A stretch of 34,392 bases of DNA, from IMG/VR virus record IMGVR_UViG_3300034072_001496, positions 1-34,392 of that record. One strand, given 5' to 3'. This stretch comes from a virus. Made by a program: the position numbers and the translations under genes. Shown one piece after another: positions 1 through 8,762 of the stretch. Every line of letters begins with the position of its first letter. Position 1 is the first letter of the stretch. The notes beneath the pieces were generated by a model, which was not told the origin of the DNA, did not search any database, and saw only the letters and a list, made by a program, of their open reading frames with translations.

Positions 1-2618
1 ACCTCGCTCACGATCTGCGCGGTGATCTCCTGTCGCGCGCCGGCAACAGCTCCGTTCAAATCGCGGCGGCTCTGATCGTTGTTGAGCAGCGCTGCGAGCA
101 ACAGATCGGCGAGGTCCGATGCCTGCCCCTCGACGACACGGCCTGCGGTGACCTGCTGGGCAAGGCCTGCAGCGATCAGGCCATCGGCAGCGGCGCGGGC
201 CTGCTCCTCGGTTTCCACAGCAGCCGCCAGATTGCCGAGTTCGGTGTCGATATCTGCGCTCAGCGTGGCGATCGACGATGCAAGCGCCGCGTCACCATCG
301 ATCCGCGCCTGGTCAGCCGTTGCGAGGCTAGCCTGTAGCGTGCCGGTGGCCGTAGTCAGGCTGGTGGTCAATTGTGTGATCTGCAGGGCGAGTGCTGAGT
401 CCGCAGATGCGCGGGCAACGCTCTCCGTCGCCAAAGCCGCCTCTGCGGCACCGACGCGCACCTGCAGCGCAAGGCGAAGCGCCGCCTCTGCCGCATCGCC
501 GTCGACGATGCGCGCGGTAAGCTCCTGCCGCGCTGCAGCCAGTGCAGTGACCTGTTCCCGCTTTGCCTCATCACCGAGCAGCAGGGCACGCAGATCAGCC
601 TCGGCGTTGCCTTCCTGGGCTATATCGATCAGGCGGATCGCCGACACGGCGTTGACGATCGAGGCGGAATCGCCGAACGCCGTCAATACCGTCTCTGCAT
701 TGGTGACACGCGTGGCCAGCAGGTCGAACGTGGTCGTATCGACTTTGGTGCTGATCGTGCCCTCGAGCGCGTCGATCGCTTCCTCAGCGGTCGTGACGCG
801 GCCCGCCACAAGGCTCAGTTCGGTAACAGTCGCCAGCGTCGCCACCGTGGCGTTGAGGCCGTCGATATCGACCTCGGCGGCACCAAGGCGCAGGAAGATG
901 TCGGTCAGTTCGGCAATCTGGCTGGGATCGATGACCGCCAGCGCAATCTGCTCATTGACGTAGCTGAAGCCCGCCTTGAGGTTGATGTTCGCCTCGGCGG
1001 CATTGAGCCGGATTTCCGCAGTGCTGACCCGTTCCCTGGTCTGCTCGATCGCGTGAATGCGGATCTGCCCCGTGGCGGCGTCAACATAGAAACCGGCATC
1101 GCGGAAGGTCGCACGGGTCGAGGAAGCCTCATCCAACGCCGTCGCCAGCGCGCGGGCCATCTGGTCGATGTCATCCTCGGCGCGGCGCATTGCTGCTTCG
1201 CTCACTGCGCCTAGAGCCGGTAGGGTGATCTGGCCAAGTTCGACGGGCGACGCGTCGGGCAGCGGGCGGTAGGTCAGGCGACCAGCGGGTTCCAACTCGA
1301 TCTCGCTGTTGAGCAGATCGCCCGGGTTGCGAACGTTGCCGTTCTCGTCCTTGATATTGCCTGCCCCACCGCTGCCCGGTGTAGGGATGACAGCGCCATT
1401 GGTTGCGCCTGGTTCAGCTGGCCGCAGATCCTCCCCCAAAACACCATCGTCATAGCGGAGGCTCTCGGCGATCTCGCTCTCGCTGTGGCGGCGGTTATTC
1501 GCCCGGAAACCGACGCGGCGGCGGTAGTGCGGCGCATAGGCCCGTTCACGCCCGATGAACTGACCTTGCAACACCGCTGCACCACCATTTTCGAATGTCC
1601 AGGGAAGCAGGCGGATGACACCTTCGGGTGCAGCAACCCACATCAGGGAAGATCCCAGCGCCAGGCGATCGATCAGCTGCGCGCCTGTGGTCGTTTCTTC
1701 GCCGAGATGAATGCCGGCTGCTGCGGGACGAAGAGCCGTAGCTGCGATCCTGTCGGCCACGGGCGGTCCGGAGAAGTTGGCAGAGATGGCATCGATCAAC
1801 GCGGCAGCAGCCATAACACCGCCAGTGCCCGGCGTTCCCACGAAGTCAGCCGTCAACGGCCCGCTTGGCTCCGTCCACCATTTTGCACAGGCGATCGAGG
1901 GGGCAACTACACCTCCGCCTTGGACGGGCGTGCTGGCTTGCAGCGCGGCAAAGGTCGCCGCGATGCTGCCTTGCCAGGCCAGCACCGTGAACGGCCCGCT
2001 ACGCCCCTTGTCGCGCAAGGCAGACCAGCTGGAGAACGGAAATGCCGGATCGCCGAATTCATAGATGCTGTTGGCCGGATCGAGCAGCCGACCTTCGACA
2101 TTGAAGACAAAGCCCCAGCTGCGCCGCTTGGTCCGCCCCTCAGCCTCTTCGCCGCCTTCGATGCCGCCATTACCTGCAAAGCGTGTGGTGCAGACCGGTT
2201 TGTCGAGTCGGGTCGAGAGGTCCGCAATCGTGAGGGTGAAAACCCCGTCGGCAATCGAATCTCCGACGACCGTACCTGTAAACAGCCGGGGAAAGACGTC
2301 GGCATCCTCGGGTCCGGCGTCGATCGTGATTGCGGCATCTTTCCAGAAATAGCCTGCCAGGCTTTCGAAGACCTGGGCCTCGCCAGGTGCAATCTGGATG
2401 CGGCTGGCTTGCGGGACGGTCTGCCCGGTAAACCCGTCTTTCCCGAAACCTATCCGGGCTGCAAAGCGGGGAGCAGCAACGAGCCCCGCCTTGTAATGCT
2501 GCCCATTCTCCTCGCGATAATAGCTGCGCTCGCGCGCCCCACCGGCAAAACGCAGCGTCACCAGGCCCGCTGAAGCCGGATCGCGAGGACGAAGCTCGAC
2601 CCAATGCACCCGGCTCAT
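1..2618 (-). CDS. Tail tip / tail fibre-like protein, 3' end outside the window
   Basis: I translated this by eye: the frame is open from the ATG at 2618 to the window edge, giving at least 872 residues with no stop. The ATG overlaps the tape-measure stop as ATGA, so the genes are coupled. The first ~400 residues are globular with many aromatic residues (start MSRVHWVELRPRD), as in the minor tail/baseplate proteins that follow the tape measure in B3-type phages. From about residue 470 on it is alanine-rich and heptad-like, with AE/AD/RA repeats suggesting a trimeric coiled-coil stalk. Within the stalk a stretch near plus-strand 504-625 resembles one near 10-130 (both contain ARQE-(L/I)-TA and LLL segments), a repeat of about 165 residues. 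Position and shape suggest a central tip or host-recognition fibre. No receptor-binding end is visible because the C-terminus is missing. Several plus-strand reading frames across it are shadows. Confidence 0.8.
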   Translation of the reverse strand, partial: MSRVHWVELRPRDPASAGLVTLRFAGGARERSYYREENGQHYKAGLVAAPRFAARIGFGKDGFTGQTVPQASRIQIAPGEAQVFESLAGYFWKDAAITIDAGPEDADVFPRLFTGTVVGDSIADGVFTLTIADLSTRLDKPVCTTRFAGNGGIEGGEEAEGRTKRRSWGFVFNVEGRLLDPANSIYEFGDPAFPFSSWSALRDKGRSGPFTVLAWQGSIAATFAALQASTPVQGGGVVAPSIACAKWWTEPSGPLTADFVGTPGTGGVMAAAALIDAISANFSGPPVADRIAATALRPAAAGIHLGEETTTGAQLIDRLALGSSLMWVAAPEGVIRLLPWTFENGGAAVLQGQFIGRERAYAPHYRRRVGFRANNRRHSESEIAESLRYDDGVLGEDLRPAEPGATNGAVIPTPGSGGAGNIKDENGNVRNPGDLLNSEIELEPAGRLTYRPLPDASPVELGQITLPALGAVSEAAMRRAEDDIDQMARALATALDEASSTRATFRDAGFYVDAATGQIRIHAIEQTRERVSTAEIRLNAAEANINLKAGFSYVNEQIALAVIDPSQIAELTDIFLRLGAAEVDIDGLNATVATLATVTELSLVAGRVTTAEEAIDALEGTISTKVDTTTFDLLATRVTNAETVLTAFGDSASIVNAVSAIRLIDIAQEGNAEADLRALLLGDEAKREQVTALAAARQELTARIVDGDAAEAALRLALQVRVGAAEAALATESVARASADSALALQITQLTTSLTTATGTLQASLATADQARIDGDAALASSIATLSADIDTELGNLAAAVETEEQARAAADGLIAAGLAQQVTAGRVVEGQASDLADLLLAALLNNDQSRRDLNGAVAGARQEITAQIVSE

Positions 2619-5600
2619 TTTAGGTTCACCGATCGCGCAATCGCGCCCAGGTCGATACCGGCGTTGCCGCCACCGCCACCCGCAATGTTCAGTCCGTCGA
2701 GCGTGAGCAGGTTGCGGATGCCAGCATTGATCTCGGCCAGGATGTCGTTCTGCTCGTTGCTGAGCTGGTTGGCCGTCGCCAGCTGCCGGTTGGTCTCTGC
2801 AGCCGCTTCCTGAGTTCCGCGGATCCGGTCATTTTCGATCTGGATGATCCGCTCGGCGCTGGCGATCGCCTGCGCGCGATCGGAGGCGTATTCGCTGCCG
2901 GCAGTGCCATAGGCATCGCGCGACAGCTGGATCAGGCGACGATTGAGGTCGGCCAGGCGATCGGCGGCACCATCGATGCCCTTGGCGGCATCGGCCTCGG
3001 CCTTGCTGATCTCCTCGAGCAAGCGCTGGCGACGCTCGGACAAGGTGCCCTCGGCCAGGTCGCCGAACACCAGGTCGTTGAGCAAGTCCTGCAATGCGCC
3101 GACGCGGTCCTCCAGGATGCTCTCGATCAGCTTGGACCGTTCCTCGGCGTTGATCCGCTCGATCTCGAGAATGTCGAAGCCATAGTCGCGCGCGATGCGC
3201 AGGCGCTCGTCAGCCTGGCGATCGAAGTCGCGCACTTCCTTCCGGATCTTCCCGCCGATGCCGTCGAGCAGCTCCTCGACGTCGCGGACTTTGAGCGCTT
3301 CCTTGATCGCCTTGTCGACATCAGGGTTGGAGTTGAGCGCCTTCTGGATAGCCGCTGACAGGCCCTTGATCGCTCCGTCGCTGATCGCATCGCGCAGTGC
3401 GAACGCAACCGCCGCTTCCTCGTCCTGGCCGAAATCGACCGCGCCGCGCTTCGTCTTGGTCTTACCCGAACCGGTGGTGTCGACCCGGAAATTCTTGCCC
3501 CGCTGGCCGATTGAAACAGCAAAGCTGCCGATCTCGGCGTCGAACTCCTCGGCGATCTGGCGCAGGCGCTGCTGAACGCTGCCTGCCAGGCCGAGCGATG
3601 CCTGGATGCGTTGCTGGTCGTTTCCGCGCGAAGTCGCGTCGCCGTCAACGCTGGTGATGGTCGCGGATCCGCGCTTGGTCGGCTTCAGCGCCTGGCCAAT
3701 CAGACCACCGGCGATTGAGCCGATGATGTCGCCGCCGGGAATGCCGGTCGCGGCACCAAGCGCGCCACCAAGGGTCGATCCGGTCTTGGAGTTGCCGATA
3801 CCCAGCGCATCCATGATCTGGGAATTGCGATACCCGGCCACTGCGCCGTCAAAGGCTCCGCCGAGCGTCTTGGTGAGGCTCTCAGGCAGGCCCTTGACCT
3901 CCTTAAGCGCACCCAGCGCCGCACCGACGGGGCCAGCCTGGACGTAACCTGAAAGTGCGCCCGAAAGCACACCCTGCAACCCAGCGAAGAACTTGACGCC
4001 GAGCGTGCTGTCGAGCGATTTGGCAATGCCGCCGATCATCCGATCGATCAGCTTGTCGAAATACTCCTGGGCGGTCGGGTCCGTGATCGGATTCCGGCTT
4101 TCTGCTTGCACAATGATCGTGCCGTCAGGTGCAACCGGGCTGGCAGGCGCATCGCTGGCACCCGCAACAACAAGGCCAGGATTGGCAATGCGATAGGCGG
4201 CCTGCGCGATCTTGTCGGCAGCATCGTCCATTACATTGGCCAGGCGCACGCTGGCGACACCCGGCTTCTCAAGATCCTGCGCCAGGCGCTCGCTCTGGGC
4301 CTTCAGGCCGACGCGACCGTTCAGGAAATCCTGCATCTCCCGCTCGATCGGGCCGAAAATCTCCTCGGTGATGATCCGGCTCTGCAGGCGGCGGAAACTG
4401 GTCTGCAGGTTGTCGAGGAAATCGCCGACATTGCCACCGGACAGCAGATCCTCGAGCGCCCCGCGCGCATCGTCGATCGTGGTGAGATAGATCGAGAGCT
4501 TGCGGTTGCGCTCCTCGATCAGGATGTTGATCTCACGCTCGGCCTCGACTTGCGCGAGGATGGCTTCGCGCTGCTCGACCGTCATTGCGCCGTTGCGTTC
4601 TTCGTACTGCTGGATCCGTTGCAGCGCCTCGGCTTCGGCCTCGCGGCCCTGCAGGACCAGCATCATCTGCTCGAGCTGGCGATCGCCAGCATCTTCCATC
4701 TCGCGGAACGGGCGCAACAGCGCATCCTCGACCGCGCCGCGTGCGTCCTTGATCGCGGAGGTCAGCTCCTTGACCTTGTCGGGCTGATCCCTCAGCCGCT
4801 TTTCGACGTCCTTCTGGATGTCGTCCAGCTCACGGCTCGCCTTTGCAGCCTGGTCGAGCAGACGCGGCTGTTCGTTGAACTGCTCGTTGATCCGCTGGAC
4901 CCGTTCCTCGGCGGCGTCCGTAAAATCGAGCAGGCGCTGCGCCTCGCGCGCGGCCTTGTCGCCCGAGGTGTCCTTCCGTCCCTTGGGAGGGTCGCGGCGC
5001 AGACCGGCTGCAAGGCCTTTTCCGTCCAGCGCATCCAGCATCTGCTGGCCGACAAGCTGATCCTGCTGCGCGATCGCAAGGTTCAGGCCGCGCTCGACGA
5101 CATCGATCGCATCTTCGCCACCGAGGCGACCGGCCTTGTCGAGGCGGTCAATTTCCTTGCGGAACTCGGTTGCTGCAATTCTGCCCTTGATCAGATCCTC
5201 AGTCAGCTGCCGGACAGGCCTGGTCGAGCTTTCGAACTCCGCGCGACGACGGTCGTTAGCGCCGAACAGCGTGAACAGCCCGGGACGGCCAACGTCCTCT
5301 AAAGATTCCCTGGCCTCCCGCTCGGCTTTGCGCCCCTCGACAATCTGCTTTTGCGCCAACAGCCGGATCTGCTCGCGCAGGACGACGTTCTGCGAGCTGA
5401 TCTCACCGGTGGTGAGGTTCATCACCTTCGCGAGCTGCGACTGCGCCGACGCATAGGCATCGTTCGCCTGGGTCGCGCCGGTGGCAGCGTCCTCGTTGTC
5501 CCACAACGTCTGTGCCAGCAGCCCGCCGATAGTGACCGCGCCGAGGATCGCCGCGCCCCATGGCCCGGACAGGAACGTCATGAACCGCGTGAACTTGGTT

Positions 5601-6259
5601 TGCTGCGCCCCAACGCCTTCGCCCATCAGCGCAAAGGCGCTGGTCACCTGGCCGCCCTGCTGGGCAAGGATGACCAGCGGATTGATGCCCAGCGCGAACT
5701 GCTGGAACACGTCCTGGACCTGGAAGCCAAGCTGCTGATAGGCGGCGCGCTGTCGGCCAGCGGCAGCGGTATTGGCGAGCTTGGCTTGGGTGTCGTCCTC
5801 GGTAAGCTCGGCGTTCTGGCGGGTGGCAAGGCCCGCCCGCTGGATGGCCTCAGCAGTACGGTCGTATTCAGCGCCAATGTTCCGAGCGAGAACCAGGGCT
5901 TCCTCGCGCCCAACCATACCCTGGCGCTCGAGTGCGTTCAGCTCGGCCAAAGCAGCCTGGGCACGGTTTTGAGCTGTGGTCAGAGGGTCATATTGCTGGA
6001 CCAGACCAGCCAACGACTGCTGCAGCGCTCGCCGGCTTTCAACCACCTGGCTCTGCGCTGCAGCCTCGGTGCGCGCTGCCTCAGCCGCATCGCGCTGCGC
6101 AGCGGACATGGTATTGGTCGCAGCCGTCAGCGCCGCCGCGCCGGTGGCGGCTTCGCGATTGGCATCGCCGACCTGTTTGACCGCCTCAGAAGCCTGGCGC
6201 AGATCCGCCTGGGCGCTGCCCTTGTCGACCTCGATCCGGGCGCGAACGACGAGGGTCAT
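2615..6259 (-). CDS. Tail tape measure protein
   Basis: This 1214-residue protein sets tail length and lies in the tail lumen of siphoviruses. Residues 1-170 are alanine/glutamine-rich coiled coil. Residues 176-210 contain the segment GFQVQDVFQQFALGINPLV typical of the N-terminal tape-measure domain (PF06791 type). A hydrophobic stretch follows at about 231-253 (GPWGAAILGAVTIGGLLAQ), and further glycine/alanine-rich membrane-like segments lie mid-protein, as expected of a protein involved in DNA passage through the membrane. The C-terminal third is again helical. The start overlaps the chaperone stop as ATGA, and the end overlaps the downstream fibre gene the same way. At roughly 1.5 angstrom per residue, the length predicts a tail of about 180 nm (inference). 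It is the largest complete gene here, and its place after the chaperone pair is diagnostic. Confidence 0.95.
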   Translation of the reverse strand: MTLVVRARIEVDKGSAQADLRQASEAVKQVGDANREAATGAAALTAATNTMSAAQRDAAEAARTEAAAQSQVVESRRALQQSLAGLVQQYDPLTTAQNRAQAALAELNALERQGMVGREEALVLARNIGAEYDRTAEAIQRAGLATRQNAELTEDDTQAKLANTAAAGRQRAAYQQLGFQVQDVFQQFALGINPLVILAQQGGQVTSAFALMGEGVGAQQTKFTRFMTFLSGPWGAAILGAVTIGGLLAQTLWDNEDAATGATQANDAYASAQSQLAKVMNLTTGEISSQNVVLREQIRLLAQKQIVEGRKAEREARESLEDVGRPGLFTLFGANDRRRAEFESSTRPVRQLTEDLIKGRIAATEFRKEIDRLDKAGRLGGEDAIDVVERGLNLAIAQQDQLVGQQMLDALDGKGLAAGLRRDPPKGRKDTSGDKAAREAQRLLDFTDAAEERVQRINEQFNEQPRLLDQAAKASRELDDIQKDVEKRLRDQPDKVKELTSAIKDARGAVEDALLRPFREMEDAGDRQLEQMMLVLQGREAEAEALQRIQQYEERNGAMTVEQREAILAQVEAEREINILIEERNRKLSIYLTTIDDARGALEDLLSGGNVGDFLDNLQTSFRRLQSRIITEEIFGPIEREMQDFLNGRVGLKAQSERLAQDLEKPGVASVRLANVMDDAADKIAQAAYRIANPGLVVAGASDAPASPVAPDGTIIVQAESRNPITDPTAQEYFDKLIDRMIGGIAKSLDSTLGVKFFAGLQGVLSGALSGYVQAGPVGAALGALKEVKGLPESLTKTLGGAFDGAVAGYRNSQIMDALGIGNSKTGSTLGGALGAATGIPGGDIIGSIAGGLIGQALKPTKRGSATITSVDGDATSRGNDQQRIQASLGLAGSVQQRLRQIAEEFDAEIGSFAVSIGQRGKNFRVDTTGSGKTKTKRGAVDFGQDEEAAVAFALRDAISDGAIKGLSAAIQKALNSNPDVDKAIKEALKVRDVEELLDGIGGKIRKEVRDFDRQADERLRIARDYGFDILEIERINAEERSKLIESILEDRVGALQDLLNDLVFGDLAEGTLSERRQRLLEEISKAEADAAKGIDGAADRLADLNRRLIQLSRDAYGTAGSEYASDRAQAIASAERIIQIENDRIRGTQEAAAETNRQLATANQLSNEQNDILAEINAGIRNLLTLDGLNIAGGGGGNAGIDLGAIARSVNLK

Positions 6260-6983
6260 CGTGCGGCCTTCCGGGCGATCTGGTCGAGCGCGGCCTGTTC
6301 CATCATGCGCAGGTCCAGAAACCGCACAGGATCGAGCGCGATGCCCAGCATCTGCGCGGTCGGCGGGATCACGCCATAATCAAGGCCCAGGCACATGCCG
6401 GTCATCGCGTGCCGCCGCCATTGCGTGCCGAGCGCGAGGAAGAGCTGCGCTGTGTCAGCTTCATCGGGCAGGAGCTGGATTTCATCCGTCTCTTCCTTGC
6501 GCTTCATCCAGGCGGGCAGCTTGGCATTGGCGGTCGCCGCATCGTCGGCCAGCACAGCGCCACCGCGACCGCCCGCCCAGCGCGCCGCCAGCGCCTTCAG
6601 TTTCCCGCGCGCGTCGCCTTTTCGCCCAGCGAGCAGCTGCGATAGGCTTCCAGCACGGCCATGAATGCGCCGGGTACTTTCATGGCTTCGATGAGATTGG
6701 TGCGGCAGAAGGGCAGCGGCTCCTTTTCTCCCTCCACGGCGACGTCCTTCCAGTCGGTTGCGAGCTGCATCACGAAATCGGCATAGGACTCTGACAGCAG
6801 CGGTTTGTCCGCCGTGTCGCCGGGGGCCATCGCAGGAGCGCTCGAGAGCAGCTCACGATTGCCGTCGACGTCGCGGACGCGGAACTTCAGGCTGAAGCTC
6901 TGCTCTTCCACATCGCCGTCATCGGCGGGAATGGCGACCGTCACGGGCCACCAGACCAGGCGTTCCTTGACTAGCTTGAACAT
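6256..6983 (-). CDS. Tail assembly chaperone, frameshifted long (G-T-like) form
   Basis: A -1 shift at G GGA AAC (6600-6606) moves ribosomes from the 128-residue chaperone frame into an open frame that continues CTG AAG GCG and ends at 6256-6258, adding 114 residues for about 242 in total. The downstream frame has no stop from the slip site onward. Read alone it has only a GTG start (6555, about 99 residues) without an evident Shine-Dalgarno, so frameshift expression is the better explanation. The added part (RKEETDEIQLLPDEAD, then QWRRHAMTGMCLGLDYG) resembles the short conserved proteins found before tape measures in Mu-like siphoviruses (DUF1799-like, from memory). The stop overlaps the tape-measure ATG as ATGA. 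Frameshifting has not been measured; the inference rests on the exact heptamer and the reading frames. Confidence 0.75.
6597..6983 (-). CDS. Tail assembly chaperone, short (G-like) form
   Basis: This 128-residue protein lies between tail tube and tape measure, the standard place of the lambda G / G-T type chaperone that coats the tape measure during tail assembly. It starts MFKLVKERLVWW and is acidic in the middle. The last codons before the TGA stop are GCG GGA AAC, which contain the slippery heptamer G GGA AAC, so a fraction of ribosomes should move to the -1 frame and make the long form listed separately. I do not recognise a catalytic motif and none is expected. Size, position and the frameshift site together support the call. 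Confidence 0.82.
   Translation of the reverse strand: MFKLVKERLVWWPVTVAIPADDGDVEEQSFSLKFRVRDVDGNRELLSSAPAMAPGDTADKPLLSESYADFVMQLATDWKDVAVEGEKEPLPFCRTNLIEAMKVPGAFMAVLEAYRSCSLGEKATRAGN
6600..6606 (-). promoter_or_regulatory. -1 ribosomal frameshift slippery site G GGA AAC
   Basis: The minus strand reads GCG GGA AAC TGA at the end of the short chaperone. The heptamer fits X XXY YYZ in the correct phase and lies immediately before the stop codon. It is one base different from the lambda G-T site (G GGA AAG). Slipping gives GGG AAA followed by CTG in the downstream frame. Confidence 0.8.
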
Positions 6984-7015
6984 CCTACGTCTCCTGTTGC
7001 TTCGCTGTGGGGTTT

Positions 7016-7043
7016 GGGGGTGAGCAGCGGACCACTCACCCCC
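7016..7043 (-). terminator. Hairpin between tail tube and chaperone genes
   Basis: GGGGGTGAG (7016-7024) and CTCACCCCC (7035-7043) form a perfect 9-bp GC-rich stem with a 10-nt loop in the 99-bp gap after the tail tube stop. There is no clear T-run on the minus strand after it, so it is more likely a partial terminator or an mRNA-stabilising hairpin than a full stop. Such an element would let the tail tube, needed in many copies, be made in excess of the chaperone and tape measure. Confidence 0.5.
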
Positions 7044-7082
7044 GTGCGACCCGATCTGGCTGGTCGCCTTGGGCTCGGGGGG

Positions 7083-8021
7083 TTATTTCGCGGTGATGAC
7101 CAGGTCGTCGGCTCCGCCATCCGTGGTGAACAACAGGTCCATGTTGAACATCAGGATGTCGTCCTCGGCGGACTCGGTGATGTTGGTCACCTGGACCTTG
7201 GTGGCGCTCAGCTCGATGATGTTGCCGGCAACGGTCCCATGGGTCAGCGTGATCGGGATCAGCGCGCCGCTTTCCAGCGAGGCAAGATAATCCTTGGTCG
7301 CCGACGATGGCGCTTCGATCATTAGCCTGCCGGTGGTGTTGTGGTTACCCCGGCGCACATAGCGCGCGCCGATGAGGTTGCGCAGGTTGACCGCGACGCC
7401 GGCATCGATCGTGAGCGAGCGGGTGACCGCCGCAAAGCCATCGAGCATCAGGATCGTATTGGCGTTGTTGACCTCGAGCGGTTCCTGCCAGTCCGTAAAG
7501 TCCGCTCCGACCGGCGCGGCGACGACGCGCGCGCTGGCGGCAGGCACCAGGCCGGTGAACTGCAGATTGGCAAACGGCACCTGGCCCGCCGTGAAATCCA
7601 GCGAATAGGTGCCGCGCGCGCCAATCATCTTGCGCTGCTGATTGTCGACCCAGCTGTATTCGCTGAGCGAACCGGGCGCAGCGCCTGCTGCCGCGAACTT
7701 CTGGGTCGCAGACGTGGTGGCGACCAGCGTCGGCGCGGCCATGCCGCAAGCCGCGAGCAGCTTCATCCAGGGCGCGGCAGTGCCTGCAACGCCCGAGCCT
7801 GCCAGCTCCACCTCATAGGAGGAGCGCATGCGCTTGTTGGTCGGCTTGCCAGGCGTCGCACCATAGGCCCGGTTGTCCAGGTTGCGCTGCAGCTGGTCGA
7901 CCTCGACCGGCACGATCGAATAGTTGCGGGTGACGATGGCGTCATCGGCCAGGGTCGGCGTGCTGTCGGTGCCATAGGTCGTCTCGGCCTTGGCTGCGAT
8001 GACGCGGCGGACATCAACCAT
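7083..8021 (-). CDS. Major tail tube protein
   Basis: This 312-residue protein forms the tail tube of a long non-contractile tail. It begins MVDVRRVIAAKAETTYGTD, the E-x-T-Y-G pattern common at the start of siphovirus tail tube proteins of this group. It is rich in beta-prone sequence with many Thr/Ala/Gly residues, and the C-terminal part (TKVQVTNITESAEDDILMF) matches the beta-rich ends of this family. A good Shine-Dalgarno (GGAG) precedes the ATG, and the gene overlaps the upstream small gene by 8 nt. It is followed by a strong hairpin and then the chaperone gene. No sheath gene lies beside it, which argues for a siphovirus rather than a Mu-type myovirus tail. Confidence 0.85.
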   Translation of the reverse strand: MVDVRRVIAAKAETTYGTDSTPTLADDAIVTRNYSIVPVEVDQLQRNLDNRAYGATPGKPTNKRMRSSYEVELAGSGVAGTAAPWMKLLAACGMAAPTLVATTSATQKFAAAGAAPGSLSEYSWVDNQQRKMIGARGTYSLDFTAGQVPFANLQFTGLVPAASARVVAAPVGADFTDWQEPLEVNNANTILMLDGFAAVTRSLTIDAGVAVNLRNLIGARYVRRGNHNTTGRLMIEAPSSATKDYLASLESGALIPITLTHGTVAGNIIELSATKVQVTNITESAEDDILMFNMDLLFTTDGGADDLVITAK

Positions 8022-8346
8022 AAATCTTCTCCATCACCTCGGCGGCACGCTCGCCGTCGCGAAAATCCCACTCGCCCGGCTCCAGCGCGGGGTCGGGCAC
8101 TTGCATCTGCGCCAGAACCGCTGCACGCGCCGGGCCGTTGACAGGCAGACCGAACCGGTCCAGTTCCAGGCCATATGCATTGCGAACCGGGTTGCTCGTG
8201 GGGGTGAGCCCACTCACAGGTTCCCGCGCTGCATCGCCTTCGGTTTTCTCATTTCCCGTCGCGGCGGGGGTCTCCTGCGGCACGGGCTTGGCGGTGGCGG
8301 CGGCGATGGCTTTTGCATCATCGGCAGGCTTTCTCGGGCCTTTCAT
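8014..8346 (-). CDS. Small protein of unknown function before the tail tube gene
   Basis: This 110-residue protein has a low-complexity alanine/proline/lysine-rich first half and a more ordered second half (NAYGLELDRFGLPVNGPAR, then GEWDFRDGERAAEVMEKI). It overlaps the upstream gp37-like gene by one base (TGATG) and the tail tube gene by 8 nt, so it is a true member of the tail operon. The position matches small variable genes between the tail terminator and tail tube in B3-like phages. I do not recognise the family. A small tail-completion or assembly factor is possible. Confidence 0.7.
   Translation of the reverse strand: MKGPRKPADDAKAIAAATAKPVPQETPAATGNEKTEGDAAREPVSGLTPTSNPVRNAYGLELDRFGLPVNGPARAAVLAQMQVPDPALEPGEWDFRDGERAAEVMEKIYG
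8204..8217. promoter_or_regulatory. Candidate weak third activator site GTGAG-N4-CTCAC
   Basis: GTGAGCCCACTCAC has the same half-sites and the same 14-bp length as the palindrome at the heads of the two late arms, but the centre is not symmetric. It lies inside a coding region about 190 bp upstream of the tail tube start. An AT-containing stretch (around 8173-8180) lies near the expected -10 distance on the minus strand. It could boost tail tube transcription or be a chance match. Confidence 0.25.
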
Positions 8347-8762
8347 CAGATCTTCCTTTCGGTGCGGGATGTTCGGAACTGGACAGCCCAGGCGATGACC
8401 TGGCCGTCGGAAAGCAGCAGCGCGCCGCCATCATATTGGCACTCGCCATTGGCCTCGGGATGCTTCCATCCCAGCAGCGCGCCGGTGATTGCATCGGCAT
8501 GCGTCTTCAGATCTTCGCGGACCTTGTCCTGGTTGCGCGCCTGGGCTGACAGAACGACCACAACCTGAAAGCGGACATCGACCCGCTGGTGGATCGTGCT
8601 GGTCCTCTCATTCTGGCTGGCCGTTTCGCGGGTCGGGATCACGTACCAGGCGGGCAACACCGTCGGCGCGCTGCGCAGCGAGGCGAACTCGATCGCGCCG
8701 TCGACGTGCTTGGCGAGGCGCAGCGGCTTGAGCCGGTCGACAATGGGCTGCAGTGCGATCAT
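8346..8762 (-). CDS. gp37-like tail terminator / tail completion protein
   Basis: This 138-residue protein sits directly after the gpG-like gene and two genes before the tail tube, the place of Mu gp37-type (DUF1834-like) proteins. It has the alternating alpha/beta look of tail terminators: an N-terminal helix (MIALQPIVDRLKPL), a beta-rich middle (AWYVIPTRE, VDVRFQVVVVLSAQ) and a conserved-looking GALLGWKHPE segment. Its likely job is to cap the growing tail and join it to the head. Start and stop overlap the neighbouring genes as ATGA and TGATG. The family match is from memory of size, order and motif pattern; no search was run. Confidence 0.7.
   Translation of the reverse strand: MIALQPIVDRLKPLRLAKHVDGAIEFASLRSAPTVLPAWYVIPTRETASQNERTSTIHQRVDVRFQVVVVLSAQARNQDKVREDLKTHADAITGALLGWKHPEANGECQYDGGALLLSDGQVIAWAVQFRTSRTERKI

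Noticed and set aside
1485-2573. 362-residue plus-strand frame, with others at 79-963 and 1711-2064
   Set aside because: The minus strand is open from 2618 to the window edge with a coupled start and sensible tail-protein sequence. These are shadows.
4106-5302. 398-residue plus-strand frame (and similar frames at 5351-6379 and 5976-6794)
   Set aside because: All are antisense to the tape measure coiled coil and mirror its codon pattern.
6259-6555. Separate GTG-started gene for the second chaperone part
   Set aside because: No Shine-Dalgarno, and the frame is open further upstream exactly to a canonical slippery heptamer, so a frameshift product is the better reading.
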